From Anaerocolumna sp. (GTDB taxonomy: Bacteria; Bacillota; Clostridia; Lachnospirales; Lachnospiraceae), in the NCBI GenBank assembly GCA_029256725.1, contig JAQSXJ010000015.1, forward strand, positions 1-64,000: a stretch of DNA of 64,000 nt. Reading direction: 5' to 3'. The translations under genes were made by a program, and so were the position numbers. Positions 29,731 to 39,388 of the stretch are shown here, one piece after another. The notes under the pieces are model-generated. The model saw only the letters and a program-made list of their open reading frames with translations, was not told the DNA's origin and made no database searches. The stretch's first letter is position 1. Every line of letters begins with the position of its first letter.

Positions 29731-30489
29731 ATGAATAGCATCATTACTGGTAAAAATATCGTGAAAATCTTTGGCAAGGGTAACCAGCAGGCAAAAGCTC
29801 TGAACGGAGTAAACGTGGAAATAGCAAAGGGTGAGTTTGTTGCTGTGATGGGACCGTCCGGTTCCGGTAAATCCACACTGCTGTTCGCACTCAGCGGCAT
29901 GGACGAGATTACAAGCGGGTCGGTAAAATTTAGGGAAACCGAACTATCTAAACTCCGTGAAAACGCCCTTGCGGATATTCGTCGGACAAAAATGGGCTTT
30001 GTCTTTCAGCAACCCACTATGCTGAAAAACTTGAATCTTTTGGATAATATACTTCTCCCCGCTACGGATAAGGGCAAAAAGGATAAAGCAAAACTCACGC
30101 TAAAGGCGAAAACCCTGATGCAGAAAACGGGGATTGACGGGCTTGAAAGCAGGGATACAACGGAGGTTTCAGGCGGCCAGCTCCAGCGGGCCGGTATCTG
30201 TCGCTCCTTGATGAATGAGCCAGAGATTCTTTTTGCCGACGAGCCGACCGGCGCGCTCAACTCAAAGGCGGCAGAGGAAATCATGGGGTTGTTGATGGAC
30301 ATCAACAAAGAAGGTACAGCCATATTGCTTGTGACCCACGACTCGAAAGTCGCGGCCATGGCTGACAGGGTTCTGTTTACAAAGGACGGGAATATCGTCT
30401 CCGAACTACCGCTACAAAAGTTCAACGGCAGGGATATGGAGGCGAGAGGGGGAAAGGTACTCACCGAGATGGCGGCTGTAGGTATTTAG
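29731..30489 (+). CDS. ABC transporter ATP-binding protein (MacB/LolD/BceA type)
   Basis: A 252-residue ATPase with Walker A GPSGSGKST (about 40-48), Q-loop VFQQPTMLKNLN, signature VSGGQLQRAGICRSL, Walker B ILFADEPTGALNS and an H-loop in VTHDSKVA. The ADEPTGALN form is characteristic of the MacB/LolD/BceA family that pairs with FtsX permeases. AAGGAGG lies at the end of the permease gene and the start codon follows the permease stop by four bases. Last gene of the island; a terminator hairpin follows. Confidence 0.9.
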   Translation: MNSIITGKNIVKIFGKGNQQAKALNGVNVEIAKGEFVAVMGPSGSGKSTLLFALSGMDEITSGSVKFRETELSKLRENALADIRRTKMGFVFQQPTMLKNLNLLDNILLPATDKGKKDKAKLTLKAKTLMQKTGIDGLESRDTTEVSGGQLQRAGICRSLMNEPEILFADEPTGALNSKAAEEIMGLLMDINKEGTAILLVTHDSKVAAMADRVLFTKDGNIVSELPLQKFNGRDMEARGGKVLTEMAAVGI

Positions 30490-30522
30490 GTAATCTCAAA
30501 TAGTCATAAACGGAGCGGATGA

Positions 30523-30560
30523 AGAGCCGATAACTGTGAGTTAATCACAGTGTCGGCTCT
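30523..30560 (+). terminator. hairpin terminator after the ABC module
   Basis: Stem AGAGCCGA / TCGGCTCT with an inner ACTGTGA / TCACAGT pair, followed by TGCTATTTC. The stem is strong and the T-run weak. Confidence 0.65.
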
Positions 30561-30561
30561 T

Positions 30562-30832
30562 GCTATTTCATAACAACCCAAGCTATGCAATTACTGACAC
30601 TCTCAACACAAATGCCACTCCTTAGTTTTGAAGTTAGGTGCACATACAAAAAACGGAGGGCTTGTATATTTCCATCACAAAAAATATTATAGAGCTATGG
30701 GGATATTATATATGATCTATATGACGGGGGAATAACAAGTAGTCAGGTCAAAGGCACGGACTATTATTTCTACAATCCTCTCCTATGGCACGGACAACAC
30801 CTTTAGAATCACAGTGCATCGCGTAATCCATC
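30562..30832. other. intergenic stretch with a possible gene remnant
   Basis: A stop-free reading of 37 codons at 30693-30803 on the plus strand (including YDGGITSSQVKGTDYYFY) has protein-like composition but no start codon and no ribosome site. It is probably a decayed gene fragment left with the transferred island. Nothing else is recognisable. Confidence 0.25.
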
Positions 30833-30861
30833 TTGTACAATCTCTTCCTACATGCTATACT
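30833..30861 (+). promoter_or_regulatory. promoter of the DUF6062 gene
   Basis: TTGTAC (30833-30838), 17 bases, then TATACT (30856-30861), about 80 bases before the ATG at 30941. Confidence 0.65.
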
Positions 30862-30940
30862 CTTAATAAGTATATTAACCCTCTCGGTTTCATGCAATAA
30901 ATCTGCACCTTAAAATTGAAAGGAGTACAAAAGCATATAA

Positions 30941-31651
30941 ATGAAAGAAAAATTATACACTATACCGGTTAACGATGCCTTTGACAGTGAATGTGAATGT
31001 CCCGTCTGCTTTATGCGAAAAACCCTGGAAGATAATGCAGTTGAATTTACTATGGGTCCCAGTTATATGGAGGACGATGTAAGAGCTGAAACGGATAAGA
31101 TCGGCTTCTGTAATTATCACTTAAGCAAGATGTATGAGAATCAGAATCGTCTGGGTCTTGCGCTTATGCTAAAGACTCATATGGATAAGACAATAAAGGA
31201 TCTGGAGCAGTTATCCCTTAAGAAAGTAAAGGGACCTGGGTTATTCAAAAAGAATACAGAAGCCTCTCCCGTAAAAGAATACACAGATAACCTTATGAAC
31301 TCCTGCTATATCTGCAATAAAGTCGAGAATACCTTTAACCTGTATATAACCACTTTATTCTCTTTATATAACAGCGAAGAAGCTTTCCGCCAGAAATTCA
31401 AATCTTCAAAGGGCTTCTGTAACACCCATTTCGGTTTGCTTCATGAGGCTGCTCCTAATCATTTAAGCGGAGATAAGTTAGAAAACTTCCTAAAAGAATT
31501 AAATCAGGTATATATAGAGAATATGAAACGAGTACGTGATGACCTTGAATGGTTTATTGATAAATTTGATTACCGCTATGTTAATGAACCCTGGAAGAAT
31601 TCAAAAGATGCACTTCCAAGATCCATGACAAAAACCAATAGCACACTCTAA
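30941..31651 (+). CDS. DUF6062 family cysteine-motif protein
   Basis: A 236-residue soluble protein with two similar cysteine modules: CECPVC near residues 18-23 with GFCNYHL near 64-70, and CYICNK near 124-129 with GFCNTHFGLLHE near 164-175. The paired C-x2-C and CxxH elements suggest two metal sites or a duplicated domain. This is the DUF6062 family, common in Lachnospiraceae and of unknown function. GAAAGGAG lies upstream. Single gene between its own promoter and a strong terminator. Confidence 0.75.
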   Translation: MKEKLYTIPVNDAFDSECECPVCFMRKTLEDNAVEFTMGPSYMEDDVRAETDKIGFCNYHLSKMYENQNRLGLALMLKTHMDKTIKDLEQLSLKKVKGPGLFKKNTEASPVKEYTDNLMNSCYICNKVENTFNLYITTLFSLYNSEEAFRQKFKSSKGFCNTHFGLLHEAAPNHLSGDKLENFLKELNQVYIENMKRVRDDLEWFIDKFDYRYVNEPWKNSKDALPRSMTKTNSTL

Positions 31652-31663
31652 AGTGTAAAATTA

Positions 31664-31733
31664 ACAGACCAGCCGCAGAATATTTCTAGCTATAAATAAT
31701 AGCTTAAGATATTCTGCGGCCGGTCTGTTTTTA
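31664..31733 (+). terminator. terminator after the DUF6062 gene
   Basis: Long hairpin pairing ACAGACCAGCCGCAGAATAT with the complementary arm ending in GGTCTGT, followed by TTTTT. Confidence 0.85.
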
Positions 31734-31886
31734 CAATCTTTATATTTGATTAAACTACTTTTTTAATTAAGTTGATCTTTTACCTCATTCTGGGATAAAA
31801 CGTCTTATATTCCAACCTCTTCACACTTAATCAGTAAAAGCTTTAATAAAATAAACTTTGATTTGATAATTGAATTATGATTTCAT

Positions 31887-32741
31887 TTATGCATTCTCAT
31901 CATCCAGTTTGAGCATGTCCTTTAATTCCCTTGCTTTAGACTTAATACGCTCATTGGCATCTCTGGAAATCAGAACTCTTGAAATCCATCTGCTGGATTC
32001 CTCCATCCTGCCGCTTCTTCTAGCCAGGTCAGCAATCAGATACATCATGGTGTTCTCATCCATACCGCATAAGGGGAAGGATTCCTTTGAGAAGGCTTCC
32101 ATAAACCCATCACAGGCATTTTTGATAAATTCAAACTCTTCATCATGAAGATTTTTGATTTCTTTTCTGATATCCTCTGTCAGTCCCTGTTCTGCTAAAG
32201 ATTCTGCCTTTCCTCTTAGAAGCCAAGCAGTCTTTAAGCAGGTATAAGCTCTTTCACTGATTTTACCCTTTTTTACAATGGTATTTACCAAAGCAAGCTT
32301 ATGTCTTGAAATTGCCTCATCATAGGAAAGCACTTCACCTTCTGCCGCCAGTCCTTTAAAAGACGCTGATATATTTTCCTTAATCAGCTTAGCCTGAGGT
32401 GATGTCATATAATTATAGAATCTGTTCAGCGCTGCATAACCGCAATGAGGGCATGCTATAACATCATATTTAAGAGAATCCATATGCTGATATTTGGGAC
32501 GTAAGTCCGTATCAGCGGAGATTAACTTAACTTTACCGGTTTTAACCGTTTTTGTTTTGAAGCTTTTATCACAAACAGGACAGTTAAAGGATTTCTCAAA
32601 GATAAAATCAGATTCCACTATCTGAACCTTCTCTTCGCCACCCTGCTCTGCCTTTTTTGCTTTTTCTTCTGTTGCATATACATCCAGTCCGGACATTTTA
32701 CCCAGACCAAATTCCTCTAATCCTGAAAATATGTTAGCCAT
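31887..32741 (-). CDS. DUF2225 family zinc-ribbon protein
   Basis: A 284-residue soluble protein. The N-terminal part (about 50-110) has two C-x2-C pairs, CPVCDKSF and CPHCGYAALNRFY, which form the metal site of DUF2225. The C-terminal part (about 120-275) is helical and TPR-like (YTCLKTAWLLRGKAE, ISRVLISRDANERIKSKARE). Function unknown in this family. It starts 15 bp after the glnS stop, behind GGAGGAGAG, so it is the second gene of a glnS operon. Confidence 0.78.
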   Translation of the reverse strand: MANIFSGLEEFGLGKMSGLDVYATEEKAKKAEQGGEEKVQIVESDFIFEKSFNCPVCDKSFKTKTVKTGKVKLISADTDLRPKYQHMDSLKYDVIACPHCGYAALNRFYNYMTSPQAKLIKENISASFKGLAAEGEVLSYDEAISRHKLALVNTIVKKGKISERAYTCLKTAWLLRGKAESLAEQGLTEDIRKEIKNLHDEEFEFIKNACDGFMEAFSKESFPLCGMDENTMMYLIADLARRSGRMEESSRWISRVLISRDANERIKSKARELKDMLKLDDENA

Positions 32742-32755
32742 ACTACTCTCCTCCT

Positions 32756-34465
32756 TTACTCAGGCTTGTATGAACTCTTTAATGACACAATTCTGTTAAA
32801 TACCAGATTTTCTTCTGTCGAATCTTTTGAGTCCACACAAAAATATCCGTTTCTTAAAAACTGGAAACTGTCATTTGCCCCTTTTACACTTTGCTCGATA
32901 CGGCAGTCTCTTAATACTGTAATAGAGTTCGGGTTTAAATTAAGACTTCCGTCTTCATTATATACCCCTTTCTCTTCATCGACAATATTCTCATATAACC
33001 TTACCTCAGCTTTTACAGAAGTTGTTGCCTCCACCCATTGGATGGTCCCCTTAACTTTCCTGCTGCTGAAACCGGACCCACTTCTGGTTTCCGGATCGTA
33101 GGTTGCATGAACTTCCGTTACAACACCATTTTCATCTGTTACATAATCTGTACAGGTAACAAAATAGGCATTCATAAGCCTTACTTCATTGCCTGGGAAC
33201 AAACGAAAATATTTTTTAGGAGGTTCTATCTTAAAATCTTCTCTGTCAATATAAAGCTCTCTGCTAAAAGGAACCATTCTCGTACCCATTTCTTCATTTT
33301 CCTGATTATTGGATACCTCCATCTGTTCCACCTGACCTTCGGGATAGTTTGTGATAATTAACTTCACAGGGTCCAGAGCCGCCATTACTCGAGGTTTTTT
33401 AAGCTTTAAATCTTCTCTGATACAATACTCTAACATGGAATAGTCTACTGAGCTCTGGCTCTTAGATACACCGCAAAGCTCCATGAACATCTTAAAGGAT
33501 TCCGGCGTAAAGCCTCTTCTTCTTAAGGCACTGATGGATACCAGTCTTGGATCATCCCAGCCGTCTACGATTCCGTCCTCTACCAGCTTCTTTATGTATC
33601 TCTTTCCGGTTATTACATTGGTAAGATACATTTTTGCAAATTCTATCTGTTTTGGAGGGTTCTTATATTCCAGTTCTGTAACTACCCAGTCATATAATGG
33701 TCTGTGATCTTCAAATTCCAAAGTACAGATCGAATGGGTGACACCTTCTATAGCATCTTCAATTGGGTGTGCAAAATCATACATAGGATAGATACACCAC
33801 TTATCCCCTGTATTATGATGAGTCATTCTTGCAATACGATATATAATCGGATCTCTCATATTAATATTAGGAGAGGCCATATCTATTTTCGCCCTGAGTA
33901 CTTTGGAACCATCTTCATATTTGCCGTCTTTCATCTCTTCAAACAGCTTCATATTCTCTTCTACAGTCCTGTCTCTGTAAGGACTTACCTTGCCCGGTTC
34001 TGTTAAGGTTCCTCTGTATTCTCTCATTTCTTCTGCTGTCAGATCACAGACAAAAGCTTTTCCTTTTTTAATCAGCTTAACTGCACCTTCATACATCTGT
34101 TCAAAGTAATCCGATGCAAAGAATAATCTGTCTTCATAATCTCCGCCAATCCACTTAACGTCTGCAATGATAGACTCTACAAACTCAGTTTTTTCCTTGG
34201 TGGGATTGGTATCATCAAAGCGTAAATTGAATTTTCCGCCATATTTCATTGCCAAACCGTAGTTCAGCAAAATGGACTTGGCATGTCCAATATGCAGGTA
34301 CCCGTTAGGTTCAGGAGGAAAACGTGTTACAATATTGGTGCAGCGTCCCTCTTTGATGTCTTTTTCAATAATCTGCTCAATAAAATTCTTTGAGACAGTC
34401 TCACTTTCAGCCGGATTCATCTCACCGTTAATTTCTGTGGTTTTGATGTCTAACTCCTTATCCAT
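32756..34465 (-). CDS. glnS: glutaminyl-tRNA synthetase
   Basis: A 569-residue class I synthetase that charges tRNA-Gln. The HIGH motif appears as [15 protein letters not shown] near residues 50-64, followed by the FDDTNPTKE active-site segment and [19 protein letters not shown]. The anticodon-binding beta-barrels occupy about 350-565. Where most GlnRS carry MSKRKL, this protein reads [14 protein letters not shown], so the second signature is divergent. GGAGG lies 8 bases upstream of the start. First gene of an operon with the DUF2225 gene. Confidence 0.92.
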   Translation of the reverse strand: MDKELDIKTTEINGEMNPAESETVSKNFIEQIIEKDIKEGRCTNIVTRFPPEPNGYLHIGHAKSILLNYGLAMKYGGKFNLRFDDTNPTKEKTEFVESIIADVKWIGGDYEDRLFFASDYFEQMYEGAVKLIKKGKAFVCDLTAEEMREYRGTLTEPGKVSPYRDRTVEENMKLFEEMKDGKYEDGSKVLRAKIDMASPNINMRDPIIYRIARMTHHNTGDKWCIYPMYDFAHPIEDAIEGVTHSICTLEFEDHRPLYDWVVTELEYKNPPKQIEFAKMYLTNVITGKRYIKKLVEDGIVDGWDDPRLVSISALRRRGFTPESFKMFMELCGVSKSQSSVDYSMLEYCIREDLKLKKPRVMAALDPVKLIITNYPEGQVEQMEVSNNQENEEMGTRMVPFSRELYIDREDFKIEPPKKYFRLFPGNEVRLMNAYFVTCTDYVTDENGVVTEVHATYDPETRSGSGFSSRKVKGTIQWVEATTSVKAEVRLYENIVDEEKGVYNEDGSLNLNPNSITVLRDCRIEQSVKGANDSFQFLRNGYFCVDSKDSTEENLVFNRIVSLKSSYKPE

Positions 34466-34524
34466 GGCTGTATTCCTCCTTTTATCTGGTAAAGTAATAG
34501 CTAGTTTATAATAACATAACTCAT

Positions 34525-35598
34525 TTAATTAGTCAAAGAAGTGACCTTAAGTATTTCTGCCAGCGCAGACATAAGTGTCTCCATTTCTTTATCGGTTCCT
34601 ATGGTAATTCTCAGATAGTTATTTATTCTGGGCTTATTAAAATAACGTACATATATATTCTTTTCCCTCAAGGCCAAGAATATTTTCTCTGCGGGAATTT
34701 CTTTATGAGTTGCAAATAAAAAATTAGCCTTAGAGTCAGGCATGGTAAAACCAAGCTTCTTTAATTCCTCTATAACCCAGGTTCTGGTACTTATTATTTT
34801 AGCAAGCATCTTATTGTGATAAGCTTGATCGTTTACAGCTTCTGCACCGTACCATAGGGAAGGCAGATTCATTGTATAGGAATTATAAGAATATTTCACA
34901 TCATTCATAGCCTTTATTAAAGATGGCGCTCCAAAGGCATAACCGATTCGTATACCGGCCATGGAATAGGATTTGGAAAATGTCTGCACCACCAACAGAT
35001 TTTCAAATTCCGCAAGCAGCGACAGAGCGCTTTCTCCACCAAAATCCACATAAGCTTCATCCACAATAACAATGGATTCTTTATTATTTAATAGTATATC
35101 CCTTATTGCTTCTAAATCCATATTCAAAGAAGTAGGTGCATTAGGGTTCGCGATGATGATACCACCGTTCTTCCTGTAATAATCTTCTTTACGAACAGAA
35201 AAATCTTCCAGCAATGGCAGAGTCACATATGGAATCCGGTATAAACCTGCCCATACTTCATAAAAAGAATAGGTGATATCCGGAAAGAGAATCGGTTCTT
35301 CAGCGTTAAAAAAGGTAAGAAAAGCTGTTCCCAGTACGTCATCCGAGCCAACTCCTACAAATATTTGTTCCTTGTTAACACCATAGACGGTACTTAAGGC
35401 TTCCGCTAATGCATGGGAGGTAGGATCAGGATAAAGTCTTAGCTTATCCATATCAAGTTCCTCCATTGCTTTCTTAACCTTAGGTGAGGGAGGGTAGGGA
35501 TTCTCATTGGTGTTTAATTTTATCATTCCTGGTACACTAGGCTGCTCTCCCGGAACATAGGGTACAACCTTTCTGAAATACTGTTCCCACTGGTTCAT
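34525..35598 (-). CDS. hisC: histidinol-phosphate aminotransferase
   Basis: A PLP enzyme of 357 residues (fold type I) converting imidazole acetol phosphate to histidinol phosphate. The PLP lysine lies in [15 protein letters not shown] near residue 205. [17 protein letters not shown] and the C-terminal [13 protein letters not shown] are family signatures. The ATG at 35598 (GAGAGG upstream) is preferred over a GTG eight codons earlier. No other his genes lie nearby, so a broader aromatic role is possible. Confidence 0.85.
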   Translation of the reverse strand: MNQWEQYFRKVVPYVPGEQPSVPGMIKLNTNENPYPPSPKVKKAMEELDMDKLRLYPDPTSHALAEALSTVYGVNKEQIFVGVGSDDVLGTAFLTFFNAEEPILFPDITYSFYEVWAGLYRIPYVTLPLLEDFSVRKEDYYRKNGGIIIANPNAPTSLNMDLEAIRDILLNNKESIVIVDEAYVDFGGESALSLLAEFENLLVVQTFSKSYSMAGIRIGYAFGAPSLIKAMNDVKYSYNSYTMNLPSLWYGAEAVNDQAYHNKMLAKIISTRTWVIEELKKLGFTMPDSKANFLFATHKEIPAEKIFLALREKNIYVRYFNKPRINNYLRITIGTDKEMETLMSALAEILKVTSLTN

Positions 35599-35651
35599 GT
35601 GTAACCTCTCTTCTTCTTTCACTGGGTGTGCTGTCGGATAACAAAGTTAAG

Positions 35652-36839
35652 TTATTGGTTATATTCGTCGTAAAGCTTCTTAAAGCCAGGTAAAGCACCT
35701 TCAATACTGCTCTTTCCTACACAATAAGCAATACGGCAATATCCTGGGCAGCCAAATGCTGTTCCGGGTACTACAAGAATGTTATATTTCTTTGCCCTCT
35801 CACAAAAAGCCTTATCATCCTCTTCTAAAGTCTTAACAAACAGATAAAATGCTCCCTGAGGTTTGACACAGGAATATCCGTAATCTATAAGACTATTGTA
35901 GAGAAGTTCCCTGTTCTCATTATAAACGGAAACATCAACTTCTGAATCTAGGCATTTAGCCACTACTCGCTGAATAAGAGAAGGTGCATTTACAAACCCA
36001 AGTATTCTATTAGCTACATTTGCAGCTGCGAATACCTCTTCATAATCATCTACTTCCCCTGGTATTACTAGATATCCGATACGCTCTCCCGGTAGAGACA
36101 GTGACTTACTGTAAGAATAGCCTACAATGGTATTTCTGTAGTACTTCGTAATATAAGGTACTTCTACTTCACCATAAACTAGCTCTCTGTAGGGCTCATC
36201 AGAAATCAGATAGATATAGGTCTTTAACTCTTTCTGTTTCTTTTCTAATACACTGGCAAGTTCTTTGATGGTTTCCTCAGAATACACTACACCTGTAGGA
36301 TTGTTTGGAGTATTTATGATAACAGCTTTTGTTTTTGCTGTAATCTTTTCTTCCAGTTCCTTTAAATTGGGCAAAAAGGTCTGAGTATCCGGACTGATTA
36401 CTACAAGCTTCGCATCATAATTATCTGCGTAATTTCTATACTCCCCGAAGAAAGGAGCAAAGGTTATTACTTCTTCACCAGGGTTTATTAAAGTCTTTAA
36501 TATTACATTTAAACCGCCTGCTGCACCAACCGTCATTAAGATATTTCCTGTATGAAATGAGGTACCATGGTGTTTATTCAAGAAGGCTGCAATTTGTTCC
36601 CTTACGTCTTCATACCCGGAATTGTTCATATATCCGTGCACCATGTTGGTATCTTCATGGGTTATAATGTCTATTACTGCCTCTCTAACGGAAGCAGGAG
36701 GTACTACACTGGGGTTTCCAAGGCTGAAATCAAATACATTTTCTTTACCGTGTATTGCTGCCAGTCTTTTTCCTTCTTCGAACATTGCTCTGGTTATAGA
36801 GCTGTTCTTTACCATAACACTCATTTTTTCAGAAATCAT
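35652..36839 (-). CDS. PLP-dependent class I/II aminotransferase (aspartate aminotransferase-like)
   Basis: An enzyme of 395 residues. The start at 36839 follows AGAGG. The cofactor lysine is in GYSYSKSLSLPGERIGY near residue 242, preceded by NTPNNPTGVVY and LISDEPYRELVY, and with SLGNPSVVPP near the N terminus. These place it in the fold type I AspC-like group. The substrate is not evident; family annotation is pyridoxal phosphate-dependent aminotransferase. It lies 53 bp upstream of hisC on the same strand and may be cotranscribed. Confidence 0.82.
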   Translation of the reverse strand: MISEKMSVMVKNSSITRAMFEEGKRLAAIHGKENVFDFSLGNPSVVPPASVREAVIDIITHEDTNMVHGYMNNSGYEDVREQIAAFLNKHHGTSFHTGNILMTVGAAGGLNVILKTLINPGEEVITFAPFFGEYRNYADNYDAKLVVISPDTQTFLPNLKELEEKITAKTKAVIINTPNNPTGVVYSEETIKELASVLEKKQKELKTYIYLISDEPYRELVYGEVEVPYITKYYRNTIVGYSYSKSLSLPGERIGYLVIPGEVDDYEEVFAAANVANRILGFVNAPSLIQRVVAKCLDSEVDVSVYNENRELLYNSLIDYGYSCVKPQGAFYLFVKTLEEDDKAFCERAKKYNILVVPGTAFGCPGYCRIAYCVGKSSIEGALPGFKKLYDEYNQ

Positions 36840-37119
36840 ATATAACCTCTTTCCTTTTTTATGTGTCTCATTGTATTTCTTATCAGTATAGCATACTGAT
36901 ATTCTTGAATACAAGACATGCCATCGAACTATTTTTATATTAAAGTATTTATTTTTTGCAGCTCTTTACAATATGCCAATATCCTGAATCATTTTCTAAT
37001 ATTTGGGTAATTAACAGTCGAATGCTCCTTCTAAACCTTTACTTACAAAGGAAGTATCATATTAGTCCGAAAGTATTAAATGGCAGATTGGGGGAATAAT
37101 TCCGAATAATTGAACAGAC
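36840..37119. other. intergenic stretch upstream of the aminotransferase gene
   Basis: AT-rich, with no gene. It must hold the aminotransferase promoter; I see no convincing operator or RNA structure. Confidence 0.4.
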
Positions 37120-37141
37120 AAAAAAAGGGAGGAATCCTCCC
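37120..37141 (-). terminator. intrinsic terminator after the cytidylate kinase-like gene
   Basis: Stem GGGAGGA / TCCTCCC followed on the minus strand by seven Ts, 13 bases after the stop codon at 37154. Confidence 0.88.
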
Positions 37142-37153
37142 CCCTTAAAGTAC

Positions 37154-37774
37154 TTAGTTAAAACGTATATCCAGATAATCTCTGACAATCTTAACACACT
37201 TATCAAATCCAAGTTGCTTGCTGTTTAGGCATAAGTCATAGTTCTTTGCAGCTTCCCAGTCCCTGCCTGTATAATAGCGATAATAGGCAGCTCTGCGTTT
37301 ATCCGTCTCCATTATTTTCTTTTCCAGTTCTTTAGGAGGTAAGCTAAACATCCCTTCCAATCTTGAGACACAATCTTCTAAAGAAGCATGGATAAAGACT
37401 TTAACCACATTATCCATATCCTTAAGAATATAATCTGCACATCTTCCTACAATTACGCAGGACTCTTCTTCTGCCAGGCGTTTAATAACCTTTGCCTGAT
37501 AACTGAATAAATTATCATTCGATACGAAATCTTCTCTATCCGGCTGAATCAACTCGCCCTTATATTCTCTTCTGGCTATACGGTATAGAAGACTTTGCTT
37601 CAACTGCTCATCTGCTCTGCCAAACAGTTCTTCGTTAATACCACTTTCGTCCGAAGCAAGGCGCATCAGCTCCCTGTCATAATAATGGATTCCCAGCTCC
37701 TCGGCAAGCATCTTTCCCATCGTTCTACCGCCGCTGCCGTAACCCCTTGCAATGGTAATTACATAATTTGTCAT
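37154..37774 (-). CDS. cytidylate kinase-like family protein
   Basis: A 206-residue nucleoside/nucleotide kinase-like protein. It opens with a P-loop variant, ITIARGYGSGGRTMGKMLAEE, and has the Arg-rich lid region DKRRAAYYRYYTGRDW near 160-175. This is the AAA_26/cytidylate kinase-like family, separate from the classic Cmk; members often act on unknown substrates. The ATG at 37774 follows AAAGGGG and is preferred over an upstream in-frame start. Single gene, next to the liv operon. Confidence 0.8.
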   Translation of the reverse strand: MTNYVITIARGYGSGGRTMGKMLAEELGIHYYDRELMRLASDESGINEELFGRADEQLKQSLLYRIARREYKGELIQPDREDFVSNDNLFSYQAKVIKRLAEEESCVIVGRCADYILKDMDNVVKVFIHASLEDCVSRLEGMFSLPPKELEKKIMETDKRRAAYYRYYTGRDWEAAKNYDLCLNSKQLGFDKCVKIVRDYLDIRFN

Positions 37775-37890
37775 AGTAACCCCTTTCGTGAATATCAAAT
37801 CTTTTATTTGATATTCCTGAATTCGTAGTTGAGAAAATAGTCACTGTATGCTTTAATACCCACTATTTATGCAAGGCAGTACCAGACATA

Positions 37891-38601
37891 TTACTCACCT
37901 AAGTATGCCTTTTTAACGGAATCGTCATTTAAAAGATCACTTGCCTTACCTTCTAACACAATTTTACCCGTCTCTAAAACATATGCTCTGGAAGCGATGG
38001 ATAATGCTTTTTTTGCATTCTGCTCTACTAACAGAACTGTAGTACCGCTTTCACTTATTTCTTTAATTATATCAAAAATCTCAGAAACAAACAAGGGAGA
38101 TAATCCCATGGAGGGCTCATCCATTAATATGATTTTCGGCTGAGACATAAGTGCTCGTCCCATTGCCAACATCTGCTGTTCACCACCGCTTAGGGTTCCG
38201 GCAGTCTGATTCTTACGCTCTTTTAATCTGGGAAATCTGTTATAGACCTTATTTAAAGTATTTTCAATTTCATTTTTATCATTTCTGGTATAAGCACCAA
38301 GTTTAAGATTCTCATATACAGTCAGCTCAGCAAATACTCTTCTTCCCTCTGGTACATGAGCCATTCCCATAGTTACTATTTTATGGGCAGGGATCTTTGT
38401 AAGATCCTTTCCTTCATATAATACATGGCCTGACTTCGTACCAAGCAGTCCGGTAATGGAATGGAGTATGGTAGTCTTTCCTGCGCCGTTCGCTCCGATT
38501 AATGCAATAACTTCCCCTTCATTTACCTCAAAGGATACTCCCTTTAATGCCTGAATTACGCCATAATATACATTCAGGTCCTCTATTTTTAACATTGCCA
38601 T
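37891..38601 (-). CDS. livF: branched-chain amino acid ABC transporter ATPase LivF
   Basis: A 236-residue ATPase with Walker A GANGAGKTT (about 33-41), signature TLSGGEQQMLAMGRAL, Walker B IILMDEPSMGLSP and H-loop replaced as usual in this family by VEQNAKKAL. HVPEGRRVF is a LivF hallmark. AGGAGG precedes the start. Last gene of the livJHMGF operon, which imports leucine, isoleucine and valine or related amino acids. Confidence 0.94.
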   Translation of the reverse strand: MAMLKIEDLNVYYGVIQALKGVSFEVNEGEVIALIGANGAGKTTILHSITGLLGTKSGHVLYEGKDLTKIPAHKIVTMGMAHVPEGRRVFAELTVYENLKLGAYTRNDKNEIENTLNKVYNRFPRLKERKNQTAGTLSGGEQQMLAMGRALMSQPKIILMDEPSMGLSPLFVSEIFDIIKEISESGTTVLLVEQNAKKALSIASRAYVLETGKIVLEGKASDLLNDDSVKKAYLGE

Positions 38602-38613
38602 TGTACTCCTCCT

Positions 38614-39372
38614 TTATTCTCCCAGATATGCGGTAATAACCTCAGGATCATTTAACACTTCCTCGGGAGTACCGGATGCAAGTTCCGTGCCAAAATTAAG
38701 TACCAGTATCTTCTCACAAATACCTGTTACCAGCTTCATATCATGTTCAATTAATAAGATCGTAATACCATATTGTTTTCTAACCAGCTGTATGGTATCC
38801 ATTAACTCTGCGGTTTCATTGGGATTCATACCGGCAGCGGGTTCATCTAATAAGAGAAGCTTAGGATTCGTAGCAAGTCCTCTGGCAATTTCTAATTTAC
38901 GCTGTTTACCATAAGGAAGATTTCCGGCAAGATAATCTGCCTCGTTGTCCAAATCAAAAACTTTCAGGATTTCAAGTGCCTTCTCATCCATCTCTCTTTC
39001 TTTTTTGAAATAAGACCCCAGATGAAGAAAACTTTCTGCGAGGGAGTAGGTATATCTATTATGAAGAGCCGTCTTTACATTATCAAGCACTGTCATCTTC
39101 TTAAATAATCGAATATTCTGAAAAGTTCTTGCAATACCGGACTTACAGATTTCTGACGGGGATTTGCCAACCATGTCTGTACCATCTAATTTGATAGTAC
39201 CATCTGTAGGTTTGTATACTCCGGTTAATAAATTGAATATGGTTGTTTTACCGGCTCCGTTAGGTCCGATTAAACCATAAAGTTGTCCCTTTTCAATGGA
39301 TAGGTTTACACTGTCCACCGCCCTTAGTCCTCCAAAGGAGATACCTAAATTATTTACTTCCAGCAAACTCAT
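38614..39372 (-). CDS. livG: branched-chain amino acid ABC transporter ATPase LivG
   Basis: A 252-residue ATPase with Walker A GPNGAGKTT, a LivG-type insertion after ARTFQNIRLFKKMTVLDNV, PYGKQRKLEIARGLA as its signature region, Walker B LLLLDEPAAGMNP and IEHDMKLV. Partner of LivF on the LivH/LivM channel. Spacing of 12 bp to livF and 16 bp to livM shows operon structure. Confidence 0.94.
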   Translation of the reverse strand: MSLLEVNNLGISFGGLRAVDSVNLSIEKGQLYGLIGPNGAGKTTIFNLLTGVYKPTDGTIKLDGTDMVGKSPSEICKSGIARTFQNIRLFKKMTVLDNVKTALHNRYTYSLAESFLHLGSYFKKEREMDEKALEILKVFDLDNEADYLAGNLPYGKQRKLEIARGLATNPKLLLLDEPAAGMNPNETAELMDTIQLVRKQYGITILLIEHDMKLVTGICEKILVLNFGTELASGTPEEVLNDPEVITAYLGE

Positions 39373-39388
39373 AATTTCTCTCTCCTTT

